A stretch of 28,485 nt of DNA, taken from UBA5336 sp039815055 (GTDB lineage: Bacteria > Pseudomonadota > Alphaproteobacteria > Caulobacterales > Hyphomonadaceae). Below, piece after piece: positions 1 to 7,462 of this stretch. Positions within the stretch are counted from its first letter, which is position 1, and each line of letters begins with the position of its first letter. The notes beneath the pieces are model-generated. The model was not told the origin of the DNA. It did no database searches and was given only the letters and a program-made list of their open reading frames with translations. The stretch covers positions 1-28,485 of the forward strand of contig JBCCAA010000040.1 in the NCBI GenBank assembly GCA_039815055.1, given 5' to 3'. A program made the position numbers and the translations under genes.

Positions 1-306
1 AACGGCGCGCAGGCACATATTTCGGTCGGCCATGGTGAGACGTTGGATGTGATGATGTGCAGCCTCCATGGCGAGCGCACCGTCACCATGGAGTTGCCCG
101 GCGAGCCACCGAAAGACACGCCGGAAACCTGTTGTGGAGACTCAACTGTACCCGCCGCGCTTCCCGCTGATCCGCCCGTGCGGCTGCTGGTACCCATGGG
201 GGCGGCGTGGTCAACGGCCCTGCCCCGCGCGCCAGTGATCCATCCCGGCTCGCCACTTTGGCCCGGTGCACCGCCCCAAGGGCCACCGCTCGCTCGCATC
301 GCCTGA
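1..306 (+). CDS. C-terminal part of a small Cys/His-containing protein (DUF2946-like), 5' truncated
   Basis: The reading frame is open from the first base of the window and stops at TGA 304-306, so the gene begins upstream. The visible 101 residues contain scattered His and Cys (a Met-Met-Cys near residue 17 and a Cys-Cys pair near residue 45), then a Pro/Ala-rich tail ending in a PPQGPP-type segment. That pattern resembles the short DUF2946 proteins often found beside copper-resistance genes in alphaproteobacteria; this is from memory of the family and the match is weak. The next gene, a Met/His-rich transporter-like protein 62 bases downstream on the same strand, fits a metal-related operon. 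An ATG at 43 is in frame, but the open frame upstream and the context favour a longer protein. The function is not certain. Confidence 0.55.
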   Translation, partial: NGAQAHISVGHGETLDVMMCSLHGERTVTMELPGEPPKDTPETCCGDSTVPAALPADPPVRLLVPMGAAWSTALPRAPVIHPGSPLWPGAPPQGPPLARIA

Positions 307-368
307 ACCTGACAGATTCAATCGGCGCCGGGGCAGCCGCCTTGCGCCTTGCTTTGCGAGCATTCCAA

Positions 369-1457
369 ATGAAAATCGAAACGCTTTTCGCCAGCGCGGC
401 CCTTGGCCTCGCCCTTTTTCCCGTCGCGCACGCCCATGAGGGCGATGGCGGCAACATCACCTATGCCAGCGATCACGCGCCAATCGGCGTGATGGCCGAC
501 CACCGCCATGAAGCGGGCGAGTGGATGACGTCTTACCGTTACATGTACATGGATATGAGCGGGAACCGGGACGGCACAGACAGCCTGAGCCCGGAAGACG
601 TCATCACCTTTCCCAACAGGTTTGCCAACCCGCCAATGATGCCGCCATCCTTACGCGTCGTGCCCACGGACATGCCGATGCAGATGCACATGGTCGGCGG
701 CATGTATGGCCTGACAGACAAGCTCACGGTCATGGCGATGGGTATGTATATCACCAAGGAGATGGACCACATCACCTTCCAGGGCCCGATGGGCAGCGCG
801 CGTCTCGGAGAATTCACCACCGAGGTGAGTGGCCTTGGCGACACCTCCATCGGCCTGATCTATGGGCTCGATGATGGCTCGAAAGATCACAGCCAGATCA
901 ATGCGGCGCTGATGGTGTCGCTGCCCACCGGCAGCATCGACGAGACCGATGACATCCTTACGCCGATGAACACGCGGCCAACCGTGCGCCTGCCCTATGC
1001 CATGCAATTGGGCTCGGGCACATTTGACCTGAAGCCCAGCCTCACCGCCACCAATCGCTACGGCGACTGGTCGCTGGGTGGTCAGGTGTCCGGCGTTCTC
1101 AGGCTCGACGAGAATGATGAGGGCTACACCCTGGGCGATGTGATTTCGGCCACCGCCTGGGCGGCCTATGAGATCGCGCCGAGCTTCAGTCTGTCGGGGC
1201 GTTTGAAAGCCACCTCCACAGGCCAGATCGACGGCATCGACCCGGCCATCATGGCACCGGTGCAAACCGCCAATCCGGACAATTATGGCGGCGAAACCGT
1301 CGAGGCCCTGTTCGGCGCGAACTGGGCATTCAATGGCGGGGCATTGAACGGCCACCGCCTCGCCGCCGAAGTTGGCCTGCCCCTCCACCGCGACCTCAAT
1401 GGCCCGCAAATGGAGACAGATTTCACCCTGACGCTGGGTTGGCAGAAAGCGTTCTAA
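369..1457 (+). CDS. Outer-membrane transporter-like protein, Met/His-rich (phenol MetA-pathway / 'transporter' family)
   Basis: A 362-residue protein starting at ATG 369. A frame extension to 207 exists, but its residues are basic low-quality sequence, while 369 begins a clean Sec signal peptide (hydrophobic residues 5-20, AHA cleavage after residue 22). The mature protein starts with HEGDGG and has repeated amphipathic beta-strand stretches ending in an aromatic C-terminus (WQKAF), as in outer-membrane beta-barrels. It matches the general look of the MetA-pathway-of-phenol-degradation (PF13557) 'transporter' proteins, many of which sit in copper gene clusters. Notable are the Met clusters: a YMYMDM run near residues 57-63 and a segment with MPMQMHM near residues 98-111. 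These could bind soft metals such as copper. The actual substrate is unknown; the copper role is inferred from composition and the upstream neighbour. Confidence 0.8.
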   Translation: MKIETLFASAALGLALFPVAHAHEGDGGNITYASDHAPIGVMADHRHEAGEWMTSYRYMYMDMSGNRDGTDSLSPEDVITFPNRFANPPMMPPSLRVVPTDMPMQMHMVGGMYGLTDKLTVMAMGMYITKEMDHITFQGPMGSARLGEFTTEVSGLGDTSIGLIYGLDDGSKDHSQINAALMVSLPTGSIDETDDILTPMNTRPTVRLPYAMQLGSGTFDLKPSLTATNRYGDWSLGGQVSGVLRLDENDEGYTLGDVISATAWAAYEIAPSFSLSGRLKATSTGQIDGIDPAIMAPVQTANPDNYGGETVEALFGANWAFNGGALNGHRLAAEVGLPLHRDLNGPQMETDFTLTLGWQKAF

Positions 1458-1475
1458 CCTTTCTTCTCCTATGTC

Positions 1476-1498
1476 CCGGCTCGCCGCGCGCGAGCCGG
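1476..1498. repeat. Perfect 9-bp inverted repeat (GC-rich hairpin) after the transporter gene
   Basis: CCGGCTCGC and its exact complement GCGAGCCGG are separated by five bases. It lies 18 bases after the stop of the transporter gene and 38 bases before the thiolase-like gene. No T-run follows on either strand, so it is not a standard intrinsic terminator. It may be a weak or factor-assisted terminator or an RNA-stability hairpin. Confidence 0.5.
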
Positions 1499-1536
1499 CG
1501 CGCTAGCTCTTGGACGACAGTGATCGGAGATGTGTG

Positions 1537-3060
1537 ATGGCCAAGGGCGATGTGCCAGTTCTTGTTGGCGTGGGCCAGGTGGTCAGCCATTGGGACGGCA
1601 CGGGGAACGTTGCAGACGCGCCCTCACCTCTGTCTCTTGCCGTTGCGGCGGCAAAAGCCGCCATCGCTGATGTGGACTTGGCACTCTCAGGGGCATTGGC
1701 GGGCGCCATCGACACGCTTGCGGTCAACCGGTGCTGGGACGATTCCATTCCCAAACCGAACTACCCTGCCGGGCGAAATTCAAACCTTCCCGGCACCATT
1801 GCCCGAGACCTCGGCCTGAACCCCGCCCGCTCGATCTATTGGGAGGTGGGCGGCCATGCGCCCCAGGAGATGGTCAATGAAATAGCTGCAAGCGTCCACT
1901 CTGGCGACGTGGATTGCGCCTTGCTCGTCGGCTCTGAAGCCACCGGCGCCACAAAGACCGCCCGCCGAGCCGGTCTCACCCTGGATTGGACCGATGATGA
2001 TCCGCGCGAAGTCGAGAACCGCTGGAGTGATGACCGGCTGCTGAACCGGACTGAGATCAAGCATGGCCTGGTTGTGCCGCCTTATTTCTATGCCCTGATC
2101 GAAAGCGCGATTGCCGCGCGTGAGGGCCGAGGTCGCGCCGCCCACCGCCGCACCATGGCCGAACTGTTCGCACCCTTCTCGGAGGTCGCCGCTGCCAACC
2201 CCTACGCGCAATATCCCAAAGCCCTCGGCGTGGATGAAATCGCCACCGAAACGGCGCGAAATTTCATGATTGCCGACCCGTTCTTGCGCAACATGATCGC
2301 CCAGGACAATGTGAACCAAGGCGCAGCGATCATCATGATGTCCGACACGAAAGCAGATGCGATCGGCATCGCGCAAAGCCAGCGCATTTACCTGTACGGC
2401 GGCGCCACGGCCAAGGAAGGCGACCTGTCTTACCGCCAACGGCTCGACAGCTCACGCGCCATGCAAACGGTGCTGCCCGGCGCCCTACATCAGGCCAGTC
2501 TCGCTGCGACGGATATCTCCGTATTTGACCTCTATTCCTGTTTCCCGTGCGCTGTGACCTGCGCCGATGATGCGTTGGGCGGAGCTGCCACCGCCAGCGG
2601 GCAGCCGCTCACCGTTACGGGCGGATTGCCGTACTTCGGGGGGCCGGGGAACAATTACAGCTTACACGCGATTGCCAGCATGGTCGAAAGGCTGCGGAAG
2701 CGACCTGGCGCGATCGGCCTGGTGCTGGCCAATGGCGGCTGGATGCACAAGGAGGCGGCCGGGATTTACGGTGCCGCGCGGCCCCGCGAATTCACACCGC
2801 CGAACCCCGTCACGCCGCTGCCGGACATGGTCAAGATTGATCCCGATCCATCCTCCGGCATAGTCGAAGGCTGGACGATTGTTCGCGGCCGCGACGGCTC
2901 TCCCGTTGGCATTGTGTCCTGCCGCACCGAATCCGGCGCTCGTTTCTTCGCTAATCCGGATGAGGGCGGCCTGGCGATCCTGCGCGAAGATGCCAGCCCC
3001 ATAGGCAGGACTGTCAGCACCTTGCGCGAGGGTGAAGTCAATACGGCGCGCTTTGTCTGA
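1537..3060 (+). CDS. Thiolase-like protein, TLP1 type (annotated widely as acetyl-CoA acetyltransferase)
   Basis: A 507-residue protein. The start at ATG 1537 is supported by GGAGA at 1526-1530, six bases upstream; an in-frame TTG at 1510 is less likely. The N-terminus (PVLVGVGQVVSHWDG), a GGxxPQxxVNE segment at residues 105-114 and LLVGSEATG at 129-137 are typical of the acetyl-CoA acetyltransferase/SCP-x-like thiolase group. The last ~75 residues (from about GIVEGWTIVRG, 441-451) look like the extra C-terminal domain of thiolase-like protein type 1. The position where classical thiolases carry the nucleophilic Cys (before SG) is Gly-Gly-His here, as is usual in this subfamily, so classical thiolysis is doubtful. 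A Cys-containing YSCFP at 333-337 and NGGWMHKEAAG at 399-409 are conserved-looking. It probably binds acyl-CoA in fatty-acid metabolism. It is a separate unit from galU (126-base gap). Confidence 0.88.
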   Translation: MAKGDVPVLVGVGQVVSHWDGTGNVADAPSPLSLAVAAAKAAIADVDLALSGALAGAIDTLAVNRCWDDSIPKPNYPAGRNSNLPGTIARDLGLNPARSIYWEVGGHAPQEMVNEIAASVHSGDVDCALLVGSEATGATKTARRAGLTLDWTDDDPREVENRWSDDRLLNRTEIKHGLVVPPYFYALIESAIAAREGRGRAAHRRTMAELFAPFSEVAAANPYAQYPKALGVDEIATETARNFMIADPFLRNMIAQDNVNQGAAIIMMSDTKADAIGIAQSQRIYLYGGATAKEGDLSYRQRLDSSRAMQTVLPGALHQASLAATDISVFDLYSCFPCAVTCADDALGGAATASGQPLTVTGGLPYFGGPGNNYSLHAIASMVERLRKRPGAIGLVLANGGWMHKEAAGIYGAARPREFTPPNPVTPLPDMVKIDPDPSSGIVEGWTIVRGRDGSPVGIVSCRTESGARFFANPDEGGLAILREDASPIGRTVSTLREGEVNTARFV

Positions 3061-3186
3061 GGCCGTTCCCAGCTGCAGGGCGCTGGACTACACTTTGCAA
3101 ACAACCTAATCGCAAACAGGGGGCGCGGGGCGCTTTCCCGAAAGTGTAACGTTCCGGCACGCCAGACGTGCCCCAAGGAGACGATT

Positions 3187-4056
3187 ATGAAGCCCATCCG
3201 GAAAGCCGTCCTGCCCGTAGCTGGTTTCGGCACCCGCGTTCTGCCCGCCACCAAAGCCATCCCGAAGGAGCTTCTGCCCGTGGTCGACCGCCCGGCGCTG
3301 CAATACGTCGTCGACGAGGCCCGCGAAGCCGGAATCGAACACATCGTCTTCGTCACAGGCCGCGGCAAAGGCGCCATTGAGGACTATTTCGACGTCGCCT
3401 TTGAGCTGGAGGAGGCGCTGAAGGCCAAAAAGAAGACCGCGATCCTCGAAGAGATCCACCGCATCCATCAATCCCCCGGCACCACGAGCTTCATCCGTCA
3501 GCAGAGCGCGCAAGGGCTTGGCCATGCCATCTGGTGCGCGCGCGATGTGATTGGCAATGAGCCCTTCGCGATCCTGCTGCCGGACGTGCTGGTGAAAGCT
3601 GACAAAAGCTGCACGGCGCAGATGGTCGAGGCCTATAACAAGGTCGGCGGCAATATCATCGCCGTCGACGCCGTGCCGGAAGAGGAAGTCAGCAAGTATG
3701 GCGTCATCGCGCCGACCAGCCGTGACGGCAATCTCATCAAGATGTCCGGCATGGTGGAAAAGCCCGCCAAGGAAGACGCTCCATCAAACCTGAAGATCAC
3801 CGGTCGTTATATCCTGCAGCCTGAGATCTTTGAGCTGCTCGAAACGCAAGGCCCCGGCGCGGGCAACGAGATCCAGCTCACTGACTCCATGGATCGCCTT
3901 ATGGAAACCCAGGACTTCTTCGCCGTTGAATATGAAGGCCAGGACTATGATTGCGGGTCCAAGCTCGGCTATTTCGAAGCGGTGCTGGCCTATGCGCTGG
4001 ACAGTGAGGAGATTGGCCCGGGCGTTCGTGACCTTGTCGCCAAGGCGAACAGCTGA
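3187..4056 (+). CDS. galU: UTP-glucose-1-phosphate uridylyltransferase
   Basis: A 289-residue cytoplasmic enzyme that makes UDP-glucose from UTP and glucose-1-phosphate, the entry point for glucosylated lipids, exopolysaccharide and other envelope sugars. The nucleotidyltransferase signature is clear at residues 10-30: the GFGTR loop followed by LPATKAIPKELLP. The LLPDVLV metal-binding region and the VEKP motif (about residues 191-194) follow. Its length is normal for GalU. AAGGAG lies about six bases before the ATG. It is preceded by a 126-base gap where I see no convincing promoter, and it converges with the diguanylate cyclase gene across only 22 bases. A small inverted repeat there (GGCTT/AAGCC, 4057-4070) is too weak to call a terminator. 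A glycosyltransferase lies 1 kb downstream on the other strand, which fits envelope-sugar biology. Confidence 0.96.
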   Translation: MKPIRKAVLPVAGFGTRVLPATKAIPKELLPVVDRPALQYVVDEAREAGIEHIVFVTGRGKGAIEDYFDVAFELEEALKAKKKTAILEEIHRIHQSPGTTSFIRQQSAQGLGHAIWCARDVIGNEPFAILLPDVLVKADKSCTAQMVEAYNKVGGNIIAVDAVPEEEVSKYGVIAPTSRDGNLIKMSGMVEKPAKEDAPSNLKITGRYILQPEIFELLETQGPGAGNEIQLTDSMDRLMETQDFFAVEYEGQDYDCGSKLGYFEAVLAYALDSEEIGPGVRDLVAKANS

Positions 4057-4078
4057 GGCTTTTGGAAGCCAGGTCCAA

Positions 4079-4897
4079 TCAGGCTGAGCGTTTATCGCTG
4101 CGCAGCGGGGTCACATTTGCACCCTTGCTGCCCAGATCACGTTCTGGCGCCGCAACCACCCGGTTCCGGCCCTGGCGTTTGGCCTGGTAAAGGCTGACAT
4201 CGGCGCTTTCGATCGTGTCCTGGGCGGAGTCTGTTGCCAGCAGCGTAGCGACCCCGAAGCTGGCGGTGCATTTGATCTTGTGGCCGCCATGATAGACGGT
4301 TGTGTCACCGATGCGTTTTCGAACCCGCTCGCAAACGCCTACGGCTTGCTCAAGGGTCAGGCTGGACAACAGAATTATGAACTCTTCGCCGCCCCAGCGA
4401 CCCACCTGATCCATAGGGCCACGCAGCTCTGACTCAACCACGCGCGCAACTGATTTCAGCACCGCATCGCCGGCCTTGTGGCCATACTGGTCATTGGTCA
4501 GTTTGAAATCATCGAGGTCGAAGATCGCCACAGCGCCGATTTCAGACGTGCGGGACATGCGGTTCAACTCTTCGCTCAACCGGATCTGGACGTAGCGACG
4601 GTTCAGCAGCCCGGTGAGGCTATCGGTGGACGCAAATTTTTCCAACCGCTCGCGATACTTGCACAGGCGATAGTCATTCTGCGCGGCAAACGCGGCCAGC
4701 GGAATGACAACACAAAGAGAGATCATCAGCGCGACCCGCAGGAAACTTGCCTGATCCTGGGGAACACCGCTCATGGAAATGAGAGTGGCAAACAGCCCGG
4801 ACAATGCCACGGCCACGACCACGATTCCGATGAACAGCCCGAACGCACGCATCATGCGCTGGGCGTCTGTGTGAATCTTGTCGTCCATATCTTCCAT
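4079..4897 (-). CDS. Membrane-anchored GGDEF diguanylate cyclase
   Basis: A 272-residue protein from ATG 4897; GTG 4906 or ATG 4888 are also possible and none has a strong ribosome site. Two hydrophobic segments (about 19-42 and 52-73) make a helical hairpin in the inner membrane, followed by a short coiled linker and a GGDEF domain (about 90-250). The active loop is GGEEF at 169-173, with FDLDDFK at 126-132 and NDQYGHKAGD at 135-144, so cyclic-di-GMP synthesis is expected. The product-inhibition site (RxxD just before the loop) is degenerate: the Arg is one residue further from the Asp (RGPMD). No separate sensory domain is present beyond the two helices. A TTAA-N6-TTAA element lies about 70 bases upstream of the start. 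Confidence 0.93.
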   Translation of the reverse strand: MEDMDDKIHTDAQRMMRAFGLFIGIVVVAVALSGLFATLISMSGVPQDQASFLRVALMISLCVVIPLAAFAAQNDYRLCKYRERLEKFASTDSLTGLLNRRYVQIRLSEELNRMSRTSEIGAVAIFDLDDFKLTNDQYGHKAGDAVLKSVARVVESELRGPMDQVGRWGGEEFIILLSSLTLEQAVGVCERVRKRIGDTTVYHGGHKIKCTASFGVATLLATDSAQDTIESADVSLYQAKRQGRNRVVAAPERDLGSKGANVTPLRSDKRSA

Positions 4898-4964
4898 GTC
4901 GCGCACACTACACGGAAAAAATGGGAGTTTTGCTGAGAGAGCTATGGAACTTCACTGTCAGGGG

Positions 4965-4978
4965 TTAACGGTTCTTAA
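4965..4978. promoter_or_regulatory. TTAA-N6-TTAA element, CtrA-box-like
   Basis: Two TTAA half-sites are separated by six bases, located 68-81 bases upstream of the diguanylate cyclase ATG in the only gap before that gene. The CtrA consensus of Caulobacter relatives is TTAA-N7-TTAA, so this is one base short. It is palindromic in its core and in the right place for a promoter element. The assignment is tentative. Confidence 0.3.
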
Positions 4979-5002
4979 GCCATAAAGATCTGGAAATCTG
5001 CC

Positions 5003-5743
5003 TTAGCCCCAGTGCTTGGCGATCCACGGTGTCGGCCGAACGACCTTGTAGATCTTCTTGTACCAGGGCGCCGGCCAACGCCCATCACGTGCTTCATCCG
5101 GGTCAGGCTTGCCGGTAAATGCAACCACGCGAGTATCTTCCGGCAGGGGCGGCGTGACGAAATGATTCATCGGCCATTTCGGCATGAGCGTGTGTTTGAA
5201 TGATTGGCACCATTGGCCCGGCCAATAGTCCATCTGAGTGATCTCGCGCGAAATATACACCTGGCTGATCCGATGCAGGTCCACCTTTGCTGCCGGATCC
5301 GCCATCAGATTGTCGTAGAGATAGGCATGGGCGCCAACGCGGAAGCGGTAGCATGACGTGTTGCCGATGCCGCTGCCAAGCTGGGTCCAGTTTTCAGCGA
5401 CGATGAAGGTTTTATCCGGAGCATGGTCAAAGAACGGATCGATGGATCCGGTGATCACCAGGTCCACATCAAAGAACAGGACATCGCCGATGATATCAGC
5501 CAGCGGGTCTTGCCACAGCGATATCTTGCGCCATGGCAGCCATTGGGCGTGTTCTGGCAGGTCGATATGCGGCAGGGGCCGGGCTTCGATGCCTTCCTCA
5601 TATCCGGTGGAATCGTCGGTGAAACAGATAAACCGCAGAGGGCGGGCCGTGTTTCGGCGCACCATGCGATGCAATCGATTCACATAATCGGCGCCATAAC
5701 GGGTGCCCCAGCGCATGCAGATAACGGTTTGATGGTCGGCCAT
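5003..5743 (-). CDS. Glycosyltransferase-like protein with DxD motif
   Basis: A 246-residue soluble protein. The N-terminal beta-strand VICMRWGTRYG and the segment LRFICFTDDSTGYE (about 36-49) resemble the nucleotide-sugar-binding half of GT-A-fold (family 8-like) transferases. A metal-binding DVD at 92-94 follows the hydrophobic strand DVLFFDVDLVI, and the downstream NWTQLGSGIGNTSCYRF region resembles acceptor-side residues in this group. No signal peptide or membrane helix is present; it probably acts at the cytoplasmic face on envelope or capsular sugars. Its neighbour galU supplies UDP-glucose, although they are not in one operon. It is transcribed divergently from the SDR gene across 155 bases. 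The sugar and acceptor cannot be read from the sequence. Confidence 0.8.
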   Translation of the reverse strand: MADHQTVICMRWGTRYGADYVNRLHRMVRRNTARPLRFICFTDDSTGYEEGIEARPLPHIDLPEHAQWLPWRKISLWQDPLADIIGDVLFFDVDLVITGSIDPFFDHAPDKTFIVAENWTQLGSGIGNTSCYRFRVGAHAYLYDNLMADPAAKVDLHRISQVYISREITQMDYWPGQWCQSFKHTLMPKWPMNHFVTPPLPEDTRVVAFTGKPDPDEARDGRWPAPWYKKIYKVVRPTPWIAKHWG

Positions 5744-5898
5744 GGTGCGTGTCTCACTGCTGCCTCGCCTCTAGGACAGATCGGCGGCGCGATGAAGGGG
5801 CATCCACACAATTCATGCCTCAACCCGTCCCAGCGTCATGGCTTGCGCTCTTATCGGCGCGGCCTAGTGTGCCGCCAAAGAGTAAGAGGAAACGCGCC

Positions 5899-6669
5899 AT
5901 GGACATGTTCGACCTGTCTGGAAAATCCGCCATCATCACCGGCTCGTCCCGCGGTATCGGCAAGGCCATCGCAGAAGCTTATGCTGCGCGCGGCGCCCAT
6001 GTGACGATTTCATCACGCAAGCCCGGCCCCTGCCAGGAGGTCGCCGAAGCCCTCAACGAAGCCCATGGCGAGGGCACGGCCATCGCCGTTCCAGCGAACA
6101 TCTCAGACAAAGACCAACTGCAAGCGATGGTAGACGCCACGAATGAGGCGTTCGGCAAGGTCGATATCGTCTGCTGCAACGCAGCCTCCAATCCATACTT
6201 CGGACCGATGGCCGGGATCAGCGATGAGCAGTTCGAAAAAATCCTGCAAAACAACATCATTTCAAATCACTGGTTGATCCAGATGTGTGCACCGCAAATG
6301 GCAGAGCGCAAGGATGGTTCGGTGATCATCGTGTCGTCCATTGGCGGGCTACGCGCCTCGCCTGTGATCGGCGCCTACAATATTTCAAAAGCGGCTGACT
6401 TTCAGCTGGCGAGAAACCTGGCTGAAGAGTTCGGGCCGAGCAATGTGCGTGTGAACTGCATTGCGCCGGGCTTGATCAAGACCGATTTTGCCCGCGCGCT
6501 GTGGGAGAATCCGGACATTCTGAAACAGGCGCTGCACCGGACACCACTGGATCGGATCGGCCTGCCGGAAGAGATCGCGGGCGCAGCCGTCTATCTCGCT
6601 TCACCCGCCGGAGCCTATATGACTGGCCAGACCATGATTGTGGATGGCGGGGCAACCGTCACAAGCTAA
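5899..6669 (+). CDS. SDR-family NAD(P)-dependent oxidoreductase
   Basis: A 256-residue classical short-chain dehydrogenase/reductase. ATG 5899 is chosen because AAGAGGA at 5884-5890 is a good ribosome site eight bases upstream; upstream in-frame codons to 5749 give no SDR-like sequence. The cofactor loop is TGSSRGIG at residues 14-21; the NAA segment (94-96), the catalytic Ser147, Tyr160 and Lys164 (YNISK) and the PGLIKTD loop (190-196) are all present. The 'NAASNPYFGPM' segment is typical of DHRS4-like bacterial SDRs. The substrate is unknown; a carbonyl or 3-hydroxyacyl substrate is a fair guess, since a thiolase-like gene lies nearby, but they are not co-transcribed. Confidence 0.93.
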   Translation: MDMFDLSGKSAIITGSSRGIGKAIAEAYAARGAHVTISSRKPGPCQEVAEALNEAHGEGTAIAVPANISDKDQLQAMVDATNEAFGKVDIVCCNAASNPYFGPMAGISDEQFEKILQNNIISNHWLIQMCAPQMAERKDGSVIIVSSIGGLRASPVIGAYNISKAADFQLARNLAEEFGPSNVRVNCIAPGLIKTDFARALWENPDILKQALHRTPLDRIGLPEEIAGAAVYLASPAGAYMTGQTMIVDGGATVTS

Positions 6670-6685
6670 CCGGGCTATCTACCAG

Positions 6686-6699
6686 TATACTGAAGTATA
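6686..6699. promoter_or_regulatory. Operator-like palindrome TATACT-GA-AGTATA
   Basis: A perfect 6-bp inverted repeat with a two-base spacer, in an AT-richer patch of the 148-base gap between the SDR stop and the lipoprotein start. No T-run follows, so it is not a terminator. It could be a dimeric-repressor operator or part of the promoter of the lipoprotein gene, 118 bases downstream. No other gap in the window shows this palindrome. Confidence 0.35.
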
Positions 6700-6817
6700 A
6701 ATTCCCCGCTCACCATCGCACAGGCCATGAACTCGCCTACAGCACGAAATTCACTATAGATTTCACCGTTCCGACTGTCTAACGTCCACCACACATCTGG
6801 AGTGTGAGGGGATGATC

Positions 6818-7426
6818 ATGCGTTATTACATGGGGCTGGCGGTCGCTGGCCTGATCATGCTTGGCCTATCGGCCTGCAGCGGCCCTGTTGAGAACGAATA
6901 TGAGTGGGTCGATTGGAAAGGTGCCGGCGAAGCAGGCGCCACCGGCAACGCAGCCGGCATTACTGTCGAGTTTGATGGCGACCTGAATGCCAATTCCAAA
7001 GATGACGACACCGCCGACGATCTGTTCAGCGGGTGGCCCAGCACGTTCACCCATGAAGATGTCGGCGTTGCCCCCGCCGGCGGTGATGTTCTGCGCATGT
7101 ATGGCGGCGAAGACACCGGCCCGCAGACCTTCCGTTTTTCACCGCCCGCCCATGACCCGGTTATCGCCGTGGTCAGCCTGGGCAGCACATCCAAACCTGC
7201 GCGCCTGGTATTCGATGATGCGGTGGAGGTGCTGGTATCCGGCCCCGGCAGATGGGGCGGGGTCGAAGGCGCTCTCAAAGTCGGTGAAGATGGCACCACG
7301 GTCATGGGCCGCGAAGCTTATGGCCTGGTTCGGATCAAGGGCACGTATGAGCGATTGAGCTTTGATATTCCCGACTATGAAGCCGATTACGGCCTTCAAA
7401 TTGCCGTGCGTCAGGCCGTGGAATAA
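6818..7426 (+). CDS. Putative lipoprotein of unknown function
   Basis: A 202-residue protein with a lipoprotein signal: basic N-terminus, hydrophobic core and the lipobox LSAC with Cys20. ATG 6818 is preferred over ATG 6812 because GAGGGG at 6806-6811 is then six bases away rather than directly adjacent. After the signal comes an acidic, Gly/Asp-rich stretch (residues 30-65) and then a likely all-beta domain with several short strands, ending in YGLQIAVRQ. I recognise no family. It is probably anchored in the outer or inner membrane, facing the periplasm. The sterol-desaturase-like gene follows 36 bases downstream on the same strand, so the two may be co-transcribed. Confidence 0.82.
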   Translation: MRYYMGLAVAGLIMLGLSACSGPVENEYEWVDWKGAGEAGATGNAAGITVEFDGDLNANSKDDDTADDLFSGWPSTFTHEDVGVAPAGGDVLRMYGGEDTGPQTFRFSPPAHDPVIAVVSLGSTSKPARLVFDDAVEVLVSGPGRWGGVEGALKVGEDGTTVMGREAYGLVRIKGTYERLSFDIPDYEADYGLQIAVRQAVE

Positions 7427-7434
7427 CTGGCAGA

Positions 7435-7461
7435 GCGCCGCCAAAGCCCTTATTTCGGCGC
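7435..7461 (+). repeat. Inverted repeat GCGCCG/CGGCGC abutting the next start codon
   Basis: GCGCCG (7435-7440) and CGGCGC (7456-7461) could pair around a 15-base loop. The right arm ends one base before the ATG at 7463, where no Shine-Dalgarno sequence is visible. Such a hairpin could affect translation initiation, but with a six-bp stem this may be chance in GC-rich DNA. Confidence 0.3.
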
Positions 7462-7462
7462 A

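Noticed and set aside
651..1409. A 252-codon open frame on the minus strand
   Set aside because: It is antisense to the outer-membrane transporter-like gene, which has a signal peptide and barrel-like strands; the antisense translation shows no motif.
4057..4070. Small GGCTT/AAGCC hairpin between galU and the diguanylate cyclase gene as a terminator
   Set aside because: Only five base pairs with no T-run on either side; too weak to call.
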